Shown here one piece after another: positions 54,000 through 64,000 of a stretch of 64,000 nt of DNA. The notes beneath the pieces were generated by a model. That model was given only the letters and a program-made list of their open reading frames with translations, searched no databases and was not told where the DNA came from. The position numbers and the translations under genes were made by a program. The first letter of the stretch is position 1. Each line of letters opens with the position of its first letter. Source of the stretch: Hypomesus transpacificus (taxonomy: Eukaryota; Chordata; Actinopteri; Osmeriformes; Osmeridae); contig NC_061074.1 of the NCBI RefSeq assembly GCF_021917145.1, forward strand, positions 6,544,017 to 6,608,016, given 5' to 3'.

Positions 54000-55554
54000 T
54001 TATGTGATATATAATATTATATGATAACATTATGGCATTTTGGCGCAAGGGCGTAGGTGATACAGCGAGTGGGATGCGAGAACTGAGTTAGCACTCAGTT
54101 ACTCAGCAGTGACTTGTCTTTAGCACGCTGTCCTGAATTAGGCTATTTGACTGGGCTCGCTTATCATTGGATAGAAGGGAGCGAAATAGCCTTATATAGC
54201 AATTAAGCTACGTAACGAAACGAAACTGATATAAAAATAAACCAATTTATTACATTTCCTGTGTAAGCCACGTTTGTAAATAAACACATTGACAATCTGT
54301 AACAGTTGATTTCACTGCAAAGCCTGGATTCCTGCTTTGAATATGAAATATTCTTTGAAAGATTGTTTTCTTTCATGAGTGTTTAATTTAGTTACGTTTG
54401 GATGAACCCGATTATATTTAAAATAGAGATTTGTAATGGAGTCTATTGATCCGCCAATACTTAAGCGGTTATAATACTGTTCAAACTAAATACAAAGTTG
54501 GATGACCTAATTCTAACTGTTAGGGATCAACAGTGATCAACACTTTACACGAGTGTGTTAGGGCAGCCTGCCGACCCAACAAGACCCCTGCAAGACCACA
54601 CACCCGGCTGCAAGGAAATTCAAGAGTAATGAAATAATATTTTTAATAACCTTGCAATTTGAAACAAGTGTGGCTTATATTTTGTACTAAATATCTACAC
54701 CTGAAAGCCCAAAAGAACGCATATTTGTTTTTGTGTGAACAACCAGGTGCTGCCTGCATGAACCGGGATTCAGGATAATGGCAACCATATAAAGCCAAAC
54801 CCTCGTTAGTGTGTTGCTTTATAAGTTTGAGCTGTTTCAGTCAATCAGGTCATCCTTCGAGATGCACTTGCTGAGACGAGCATCCTTCCGTGAGGCTGAA
54901 ACAGTCAGCGCTGTTAAACATGGCTGCTTTCACATGCCACGCCCCCTATCCAGAGACAATTTACACACAACCAATTTGTTCAAAATAAAGATTAAAATGT
55001 TGAATAAGATAAATGTAGGAGTTTCATCGTCTTATTCAATCTATTATTTGTGGTGCACAGATGATATATAAGTTTAAGAGGAACTGTAGAAGTCCAAGTG
55101 CTACAGTGCCCAATAAAAAGTGAGTGATCGCCAGAAGGTGGATAAAATGTTCAAAATGTCACTTTCTGTAAGTACTAAATATAAAACACTTGTGTATTCT
55201 ATTAAAGAAATGCTTATTTTAAGTATGTACATCTTGATTTTTACTGAAAAATGTATCTTTTTGTGAAGCCTTTGAATATTCATATTGAAAGTAACGCGCA
55301 ATCAAATCATTGTCAAATCATTGAGTTCTAGGGGTTTTAAATAGTAGGCATGGAGGGAGAAAATCACAAACTAATATCTCTCCAGCGATAATACAATATT
55401 GTTGTATGCTCTAACAGTGTTTTAAATACTATATGTTATTATTTAGTTCGATTTTTGAGAATATTTCGTTCTTGGCCATATTTCTGAGCCAGAAAAGGAA
55501 GTTGTGGAGCTCCCCAAGTTTATTTCCAGGAGACGTTTTCTTCTTCAATCAACC
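54000..55554. other. Interval between pou2af2 and pou2af3; includes pou2af3 promoter
   Basis: AT-rich unique sequence with no recognised exon. A TTTAAATA TATA-like word lies near 55335, about 220 bp before the pou2af3 start. I saw no perfect octamer here. Confidence 0.4.
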
Positions 55555-57620
55555 ATGTCTGGTGAGTTTAGAACGATTTCCATCAGTTTATGATTCTGTT
55601 GAGTTTTCCACCTAATTGACAAAAAGAAAAGAAAAGAAAATACAGAGATTAAAGTCAATATAGGCCTACTGGAAAGACCACTACAGATGGAGCCAATGCC
55701 ATTTTATACCGACTTCAATGGTTCATTCACTTTTCACAATGTATTCATAATATACTAGAAATATAATTAAAACATGCTTTCAAGAAGTAGCTGTTGAATC
55801 ATATTACACATGTAGTGTTGCTCATAGATTTAATGCTACTAAGTCAAAGATTTCGTTTTTAGTTGTTTTCAGTCGGTCATCCTTTATATATTAGGATTCA
55901 TTATCGTATCTTTAGTCAACCTAAAGGAAGGTGATAATGTAAGTTGCATTTTATTATTTTCATGTCGGATATCACAGGAAGATCTTGTGCGTAAAATATA
56001 CATTTTGACGGGACAACGAGTGGGATGTGCCTGTTGTTGTGGCTTTACTATTTGCTACATTTAAGACTAATCATGATCTGACATTTCGCTAGGCAATATG
56101 AATATTTATCAGTATGGGTTTGACAGCCAAGCGCACCTCAGAGAGCCGAGCGAGGAAGCTACGCTTATCAAATCACTTACCGACGCCTTACCACCTTAGG
56201 GCCAGATCTGTACGTGCCCTAATGCGTTTAACCAAGGTGGGGCGTCGTTTTAACACCTTGATCTCTCTTACCAATTGTTTTAATATAAAAGTAAATACAT
56301 ATATGCTTAAAGTGGCGCAGACATGTTATGTACTATTATGGTAATGCTTAATATACTGGTGGATATATTAATATTCATCAGTCGACTATAATTTAAATAA
56401 ACTAATGGGGCAAAGGACTAAACCTTTTCATCCATTTTACGTAGAAAATCGTTCTACAATTATATCAGACAGTTTCAACGGTGGTTATTCAGGTTTTTTA
56501 CCATAATTTTTTTTTCCGGACAAATCTGTAGCTACTTGGTTGTGGTGTGAAACATGAGATAACGGGGCAGTCGACAGAACATTAGATACGTTTAAAGCGT
56601 CGTCACTTGAACTCACAGTTACGGCAAGAATAGTTATTGGTTCACGTGGATCACTAGTTTAACCGTAGCTATTTTTAACAGAAGTTGACTTTTTAAACCT
56701 CATACCTGTACCTGCGGCGCAATAATGTTGTCATTTCTATACATTCTTGAGTCAGATTTGTCGCGTCCGACTAACGCAGACGTTTCTGCACAACAAGCAT
56801 ACTGCATAACCTCGATGTATTTTCTCACTTGACATTCCCTCTTTCTCAACACCATAGCCCAACCTTTCCGGCTGATAAAAAGCACTAGGCCGATATGATC
56901 CAATAAATATAAAGAACAAGTTCACTTACTATTGCATTTCGTAATTTCGAACCGCATTCCTTTTTGCGACCGGGGAGGGGCGGCATGGCGTTCAGACCTC
57001 GGAAACTAGAAAGTATTGCGAACATTGTAATTCGACACGCAAATCCGCCTTACCCTCAAGTCGAAAACCTTGCCGGGGACATTGTGGAGCAATGGGGGGA
57101 GTGCAAAGCGCCTTTTTTCGCACGGTGGTATACAAACTGAGTAGTGTTTTGTGTATTCAACAATTCTATTTACTATCAGATTTATTTAAATGCTAAACTA
57201 ATTTGTATAAAACAACTGTGTTTGGTTGCTATAACAGGAAACCTTAGCATTGACCATCACTTTTGTTGAAATACTTAAAGATGGAGTATGTCCTACATAC
57301 ATTGGAAAAGTACCTACAGCCTATCTTTTTTGTATTCTTTACCTATGAAATGTGGGAGTATTTGGTGAAGGGGCTATGGCCTGTTCATGGCCGGTAAAAG
57401 CAATGCCAGAGTAAAGGGTGTGTCCCCAGCCAGGATTGTTTACAGTTAACAATGCAGGTACTCAAAGCTGTTTTTTCTCTTCAGAAAAGCCTAAGGTGTA
57501 CCAGGGCGTGCGTGTGAAGACCACAGTGAAAGAATTGTTACAGCAACGAAGAGCTGAACTGGCGGCCGTTAAAACGGTACCTTTCTATCTCACAAACACT
57601 TTCTCTCTGGCCGTGACAAA

Positions 57621-57653
<33 letters not shown>

Positions 57654-59791
57654 TAAAAAGAAAAACGGCTTGACACGGGTTGGAAGGGGGGGGGGTAGCT
57701 TTAGATGAAAACAAGGAAGAAGGTACAAGGACCAAGGAGGAAGCACAGGGGATATAAACCGAAGATATGAAACAACACAGTCAGTAAACTCCCCCTGGAG
57801 CAAGCGGCTCATTAATGACTGACAGTTTTCCAACTGAAAAACAGGTTAATTGTTGTGAAAACCCCAAACTCATGGGACCCATCCGTGCTGTTGGGAGTAA
57901 TGCCTGGAGTAACAGTTTGGCTACATCAGGTATCATGTAGGACAACTTTTTGGGGCCAGGTATCCCTTACAGGGGTGACATTTTCCAAGGACCCCCCATT
58001 GAAACACGCATTTAGCATACCATCTGTAGATTATAATATATGTTTCACTTTTTAATGATACAGGACAAATTTCCAATTATAGAATTTATGGCAAATTATT
58101 TTGTGGACCCCTTGGCTTGAGCTGGAAATTCAGAATTTTGGTGAAACTCAAGTGCTCTTGTTTAATCTTTAATCTTCAAACAACCCTCCCCAAATCCTAC
58201 ATATTGTCTACTGGCACGCACATGGCAAAACATTATGCTAACACAATGATAAACCCATCACTAAGGTTCAGACGAAAGAAAACAATTAGAATGAAAGACT
58301 GATGTTGTCATTAGTGGAAGTGTAAAGATTAATTTTGGTATAAAAAAACAAGAAAAAGGACAACAGATTTAGCTCTGCAATGAGCTGTCAACTAAATTAA
58401 CTTTCTCTGCCTATGTTTTTCTGTCCTGCATTAGTTAACACCGGAGTTCGTCCAGCAGGATGAATTTGTCTCCACGTTGCCTGGTAAATTCACGTCATTG
58501 TCCATAATGTCTTTGTCATCCCTATTTGTGAATGTATGTGGTATGTGTCCCCCTCTTCAGCCTCTGTCTACCCCTGTTTGTCTGCTCTGGAAACATCAGA
58601 ATGTGCTCAAAAGACATGTCCCACAGAAGGCATGAGAGCATTAACTAGACATTCAACGTTGCAGTCAGCAAACGCTGGCTGTCAAATAGGCTATTTAACT
58701 CAGAAAAGACAGTCAACATAATGTCAGTTACTATCCATCCGCACATTGCATAAATTATTAAATGCATACTTGACTAGAGTTGCTAGCCTAGTCACATCGA
58801 TTTGGAGTGAAATATAGAAACTTACATGAAAAACCCTCGGAAACTGCACACAAATGCACGGTTGTATTTCTATTCGACATCATGAAAGTTTTGCCACATT
58901 CCTGCCTTATAAACGTGCATTCATGTGTTAAAGCAGTTGGCTACAGCTGTTGTGACATCACACATGCAGCCTGAGACTAATTTAAATGTCTTCATGTGTT
59001 GCCGCATTCTAGTGGTAACGACTATGAATCACGTTTCTAATCTTTATAGCTCACTACTACGATTCGTTCACCGGAGATTCTAGCGGTGGTGCCCAGCAAT
59101 CCCTTCAATCAAACGCCTTCCAAGACCCCACCGGCACGGTGCCTTTGGACAACGTATTTCAGAATCAGCAGTTGTTAAACGTGCTCCGGCCAGAGGACAG
59201 CTTTGGTAGCAGCCCACTCCCGACGCCCTTACAAGCCTGGCCCTATGGACACCAATCTTCAGTAGATTACTACAGTCACGTCATGGTATGGGCTGCAAAC
59301 TGCGAAATATCTGCAAATTATAGGCCTTTTAATCAAGTAACCTACATGTGTAAGAGAGAAAGAGAGACAAATATTATACATGGCAATGGCATAGTACTGA
59401 ATTTGATCATCCCTAACAGTCCTGCACATCATGCCTTCATCCCCAGGATTCCTCCTCCCCTTCGGAGTCCCTGAACCAGCCGAGTCCGGTAGACTACAAT
59501 GGGTACTCTCCTCAGCCATCCTCCTCATCCTCCTCCTCCTCCTCCTCCTCATGCTACAACTCTCCCAGCAGGATGGAGTCTGGTTATGGATTCGCTCCAG
59601 ATCACTACTACTGCCAGAACTGTAGCCGCCAGCCCTGTTATTGCCTGCCTCAATGGTCGGTAGGACCGAGCGAGTGCCTCCCCGCACTGGACTACGGGGC
59701 ATACGGCCATACAGACTGCGAATACCCCTCGGCCCTGCAGGATAGCTTCTGCAGAAGGGATCTGATAAATTCAGAGATGTGTTATCTATGA
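55555..59791 (+). CDS. pou2af3: POU2AF3 (COLCA2/OCA-T2), POU2F3 co-activator (5 coding exons)
   Basis: Exons 55555-55561, 57485-57576, 58435-58483, 59050-59285, 59447-59791. GT/AG junctions and phases close to 242 residues, near human length. The first coding exon is only ATGTCTG; joined to AA it gives MSEKPKVYQGVRVK, identical to human in this stretch, which strongly supports the start. OCA motif VYQGVRVKTTVKELLQQRRA at residues about 6-25. The remainder is Ser/Pro/Tyr-rich (VDYYSHVM, SPVDYNGYSPQ) with a run of about eleven Ser from a TCC repeat (59518-59552), then a Cys-rich part (YYCQNCSRQPCYC) comparable to human CYCASC, and the C-terminal SEMCYL. In mammals it co-activates POU2F3 at octamer elements in tuft cells, redundantly with POU2AF2. 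It lies 2.5 kb downstream of pou2af2 on the same strand. Intron 2 has a run of 31 C near its donor. Confidence 0.93.
57622..57652 (+). repeat. Poly-C run in pou2af3 intron 2
   Basis: A run of 31 C, 45 bp after the exon 2 donor, with a G run (about 57686-57695) shortly after. The complementary strand is a quadruplex candidate, and the C strand could form an i-motif. Confidence 0.93.
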
Positions 59792-60143
59792 GGTCAATCG
59801 GAGCGACTTTATCTGTCTAGATAGTCTCTACGTAAATACCCTGTACATAAAAAAACCCTATGCAATCCATAGTAGGCTACATTGTGTGTGGACGTAGACT
59901 AGGCTACTGTAGAATATGCTTTCAGTTCAGATATTATAGCCTATAATAGCCTATACGCACTAGCATTTTGACGAGGGGCAGAATGGTCGATAGAATAAGT
60001 GCGATGAATGTGATGAGAATTTGGATTCCGAGAGCTTTGCATATAGCCTACGTATATTTTTATTGTTCATTTCCCTTGCTTTTTGTAACAGATTGTTTAT
60101 TTTTCTTATGAACATATTTTTTGGACCTGAAATAGGTGTACTG

Positions 60144-60149
60144 AATAAA
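60144..60149 (+). promoter_or_regulatory. pou2af3: pou2af3 poly(A) signal AATAAA
   Basis: First canonical hexamer 3' of the stop codon, giving a 3' UTR of about 0.37 kb. A second AATAAA-type cluster with a downstream A run (60460-60477) is an alternative. Confidence 0.6.
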
Positions 60150-61815
60150 AAGAACCGTGCCTCTATAATTTTTATCCATGACCTTATACGACCGTTGCTG
60201 ATATATAAGAATGTTTTTCTTCAAACTGCATAAAGAAAACTGTAGAATCATGGACGTTCTGTGTAAAAGTACCACAAATACTGAATCTGATGAGTATCTG
60301 CAACTGCAATCTGTAAACGACCCAGACCATTTGGCGATCTAAGGTCCACATGTTGCCTGTTTCGAGATAGATTTGGCCGGGTCACATTCACCAGTGGCGG
60401 GCCCCACAAGTGTAAAAATAAAAATTTCAATTTTATTTTGCTTAATTGCGTCACCGTTGAAAAAAAAAAAAAAAAAAGTGTAGGCCTATTTATGTTCTTA
60501 ATACAGCCTAACCTAAACGGTATAGGGTAAGTGTATTGAAAGAAAAAAGCACGGAACGGTGCCGATATTATCCTAACTCATCGAGCCCTTACAAAAACAA
60601 AGAAACGATTTGTTATGGGGCTATACAATGTGTTTTGCATGTAAGCAGGGTTTGACAGATAAATACAAAATATTTTCTAAGTATTTGGTGGCACACCTGA
60701 TGTCACAGCACTCACTTTGGGAAAGCATGCCCCAGATGGCACCTTGTAGGGGAGGCTATAGGGCACAGCATCTCATCTTCTTCACTGGAAGACACACAGG
60801 CTGCCCAATGAGACACAGTGCTGTATAATCTACCAAATGTTCTTCTACAAACTTACCGATAATCAATTAGCCAACGTAGGCTATAAATATATGTTTATAT
60901 GTGGAAACTCATGACAAAATAAATACAAATAAATACATATACATTCATTTAAATTCATTTTTAAGGGACAAAAGGGTCAGAATACTTAAGAAGGCGTCAT
61001 GGGGCCACTGCTCACAAATCCTAACTAGACCCCCAGTTATAAACCATGAGAGGGTCCAGAGTCCTCCGTCTGGCCTGCAGGGCTTCAGGAATCCATGTCT
61101 GGTGCTGGTTACTCATCTACAGCATCTACCACCTGACAGGAATCCCTGTATGGGTCTGCACCTCGTTATGCCTGACCAACTAAATGGTACCCACTTAGTG
61201 GAAAGACATGGTCAACACATTTTCTCTAATTAAGACAAGTCCAACAACAGGGTATGTTTATTGTTATTCATTAGCCTACACAATGAAACAAAATGACATG
61301 GATATAATATGTGGTGATGTGTCCAGGCAGTAGACTCTGGGTGTGGGAATGAGGCCCACTGGAACTGAACAGAGAAGTCAAAACACAGGTTGATCGCTGT
61401 ACTTTCTATACTAGCAGGATTTAGGGTTATTGAGGTAACTTTAGGTCTACCTGAAGGATTTCAGGTAGACCTAAAGACCTGATGGTTCAATTTTTCCCTT
61501 GGTACATCGCCCTGGTAGGGTTGGGGTTAGGGTTAGCCCTGTTTGCGATTGGTCAAATGATGCAAACACTGCCTCCTTTACGTGAACACTCTCATAGATC
61601 AGGACTACCTGGGATTATTTTACGAGTTGATAACCACCACCGTGACATCACATGCAATTGCAAGTGGTAGGTGAAGCCAGCTAATAAAAAGATGCGTCGG
61701 TTAAACTTGCTTTGTAGTAGGACCCAGGTGTGTATACAGTTGTGGATCTTCCTGAACTTCAGATTAAACTCAGTAAAAGGTCTACAATGCAGGGTCTGTG
61801 GTCTGGGGCTTTGGG
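60150..61815. other. Intergenic downstream of pou2af3
   Basis: AT-rich unique sequence with an A run at 60460-60477 and a short perfect palindrome at 61439-61476. A GGGTTGGGGTTAGGGTTAG telomere-like run lies near 61518. No exon was recognised. Confidence 0.5.
61439..61476. repeat. Perfect 17-bp inverted repeat with 4-base loop
   Basis: Arms CTTTAGGTCTACCTGAA (61439-61455) and its exact reverse complement (61460-61476) flank GGAT. No terminator or gene end is evident here. Confidence 0.95.
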
Positions 61816-61820
61816 CCCAC

Positions 61821-62010
61821 TGTCAGGTGGCTGAGCGGTTAGGGAATCGGGCTAATAATCAGAAGGTTGCCGGTTCGATTCTGGCCGTCCCTAAAGGACG
61901 TTGTGTCCTTGGGCAAGCACTTCACCCTACTTGCCTCGGGGGAATGTGCTTGTACTTACTGTAAGTCACTCTCGATAAGAGCGTCTGCTAAATGACTAAA
62001 TGTAAATGTA
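61821..62010 (+). mobile_element. tRNA-derived SINE, copy 3
   Basis: Best preserved of the three copies: box A-like TGGCTGAGCGGTTAGGGA, box B-like GGTTCGATTCTGGCC, then AAGGACGTTGTGTCCTTGGG, the CACTTCACCCTACTTGCC body and the tail TCTGCTAAATGACTAAATG. Head identity is closest to tRNA-Leu/Ser by eye. Confidence 0.9.
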
Positions 62011-62317
62011 CTGGGGAACAAAGGAGTGTCATCTTGTATCCTATGGTGTGCGATACTTTTGGTGTGTGATCATTTTGTCAATGAAAACTGCAAAATAATT
62101 AAATTGATAAAATAAAGCATCTTAGAGACATTACAAAAAACATAGCTCCAGCTCATGCAAAGATTCCAGTTGGTTGGATGAGCGTTGAACCACTACATGG
62201 TTCCATATCATGATGATGACATGTTCGGATGTGGCTCTGTAGCCTGGCTCTCTGCCCTCTCCTGTCTCTGTCTAGAGGGGGCCGCCCGGAGCCCAGAGGG
62301 ATCGTGAGGTTGGTGAC

Positions 62318-62862
62318 CTGCACTGGTCCTTCTGACACCAGAGCATGGCCGACCTGGTGATCTGATAACCTGCCTCTGACACCAGAGCATGGCCGACCTG
62401 GTGATCTGATAACCTGCCTCTGACACCAGAGCATGGCTGACCTGGTGATCTGATAACCTGCCTCTGACACCAGAGCATGGTCGACCTGGTGATCTGATAA
62501 CCTGCCTCTGACACCAGAGCATGGCCGACCTGGTGATCTGATAACCTGCCTCTGACACCAGAGCATGGCCGACCTGGTGATCTGATAACCTGCCTCTGAC
62601 ACCAGAGCATGGCCGACCTGGTGATCTGATAACCTGCCTCTGACACCAGAGCATGGCCGACCTGGTGATCTGATCACCTGCCTCTGACACCAGAGCATGG
62701 CCGACCTGGTGATCTGATAACCTGCCTCTGACACCAGAGCATGGTCGACCTGGTGATCTGATAACCTGCCTCTGACACCAGAGCATGGTCGACCTGGTGA
62801 CTTGATAACCTGCCTCTGACACCAGAGCATGGCCGACCTGGTGATCTGATAACCAGCCTCTT
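62318..62862 (-). repeat. 44-bp minisatellite
   Basis: About 12 copies of a 44-bp unit (contains ACACCAGAGCATGGCCGACC on plus). Since 44 is not a multiple of 3, the minus-strand frames cycle through all three readings and all stay open, producing 124-260-residue frames that are artefacts. Confidence 0.95.
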
Positions 62863-64000
62863 AAACCTGTCTCATTCATTTGATCATTTTGACAATGCAA
62901 TGGTTCCTCCTGTATCTCCTCCGATGCTCCTCTTCCTTTTCTTCCCCCTCTTCCACCCCCTCCATCTCCTCCCCACTCCCCTTTTCCCATTCCTCCTCTT
63001 CAACTCCAACCTCCCCACCTTTTCCCCCCATCACTTCAGATGTCGGTAATGTACTGCCTAGCTAGCTTCTTGGCTGCATTGCAGTATGGTGAGGAGGGAG
63101 ATGAAGGTGGAGCTCAGGGACACCCCCACCCAGACCTTGTTAGGCCCTAATCTTCTTTTTCCCCCTGGCATCTCTGGAGCTCAATATACCAATTTCCGGT
63201 GCAGTGATGTATTGGGAGTATGGAGTCTCAGAGCTTCCTCTCTAGTGCACTCTCTAGTGGTGGGCTGTAGTATTAAAAAGCAAAGTCCTCAGAGGCAGCA
63301 AGGTGTGTAACCCCGCCACCCCACCCCCTGCAGACCTGCAGCCAGCTCTGAGCAGGAACAAGACTAACATTGGCATAGCGTGTAGTGTTCCAAAGTCCTA
63401 CTTAATGTGTGTGTGTGTGTGTACAGTATCATTGGAAATCCCCGTCCATAAAGAAGCACGTGTTTGTACGTGTGTGTATGTATTTGTGTGTGTAGGTGTG
63501 ATTGTGTGCATAAGTGTGGAAAGTTTTGGGTGATAAAGATTCATAGAAATTCCAGTAATCAGCCCTATTTGTATTCCATGAATCAGAACAGTAATGTTCT
63601 TTCTTGATTTTACAGAAATTGTTTTCAAAGAAACTCATTGCAACACAGCCCCCTGGCCCCAGAACTACCCTCAATCACTTTGGGAGGTGCTTGGTCTTGA
63701 TTTTATTGCATGCTGCAACCCGACACACCAGGGCAGGCCAGGGGTACAAACCAAGTGCGCCTGAATTCTGTAAAATTACTGCTAGAGCTATCCCTATCCC
63801 TAAAGGAGGAAACAGCAGACAGTGATTTTTTATTCTAGGTTCATTCACAGCTAGCTGTGTGGTTGTTTCCAAAGGCGGGTGTGTATTTGATGACTCAGTC
63901 CTTTCACTGGAAATGGCATATCCATCCTTGCTTGGTCTTTGTCAAGTCTGAACCTGTGTGTGAAGGGTGGGCCTAGTCAATATGAGTGTACACTAGCAGA
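62863..64000. other. Intergenic, no supportable gene
   Basis: Pyrimidine-rich stretch at about 62900-63030 and a TG-rich stretch at about 63400-63520. No recognised exon or transposon ends. Confidence 0.5.

Noticed and set aside
61821..62010. Functional tRNA gene
   Set aside because: Box A/B-like words are present, but a SINE body and tail follow, and two more copies share the same structure; no full cloverleaf was confirmed.
62153..62990. 225- and 260-residue minus-strand frames
   Set aside because: They are shadows of the 44-bp minisatellite.

Overview
This is a vertebrate nuclear window, almost certainly from a teleost fish. The genes are intron-rich orthologs of vertebrate genes, and the DNA between them is full of fish-type Tc1 elements, tRNA-derived SINEs, palindromic MITEs, dinucleotide tracts and many minisatellites. 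The SINE type hints at a smelt- or salmon-like euteleost, but that is a weak guess. No bacterial, viral or CRISPR features are present.

Layout. 1-9.9 kb: intergenic DNA with minisatellites and no gene I can support. 9.95-16.6 kb, minus strand: adamts15, 8 coding exons. 16.6-18.1 kb: a shared head-to-head promoter interval. 18.1-24.2 kb, plus strand: adamts8, 9 coding exons. 26-38.4 kb, plus strand: zbtb44, 5 coding exons (28.9-35.2 kb) plus a probable 5' UTR exon and a long 3' UTR; its first coding intron holds an apparently intact Tc1-like transposon. 38.4-47.1 kb: intergenic DNA with two SINEs and a decayed Tc1 copy. 47.7-53.6 kb, plus strand: pou2af2 (C11orf53/OCA-T1). 55.5-60.1 kb, plus strand: pou2af3 (COLCA2/OCA-T2). 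60-64 kb: intergenic DNA with a third SINE and a 44-bp minisatellite.

All five gene models were assembled by eye from acceptor/donor sites and reading phase. Each closes in frame from ATG to stop: 1048, 950, 671, 284 and 242 residues.

How the genes relate. ADAMTS15 and ADAMTS8 are secreted zinc proteoglycanases from a paralogous pair that shares an upstream region. ZBTB44 is a BTB/C2H2 nuclear regulator. POU2AF2 and POU2AF3 are co-activators that in mammals bind POU2F3 on octamer DNA and specify tuft cells. The most striking regulatory signal is a pair of perfect octamers in opposite orientation about 270-315 bp upstream of the proposed pou2af2 start. This suggests octamer-factor control, possibly feedback, of the co-activator gene itself. 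In human, ADAMTS8/ADAMTS15/ZBTB44 (11q24.3) and the OCA-T genes (11q23.1) are megabases apart; here they are neighbours.
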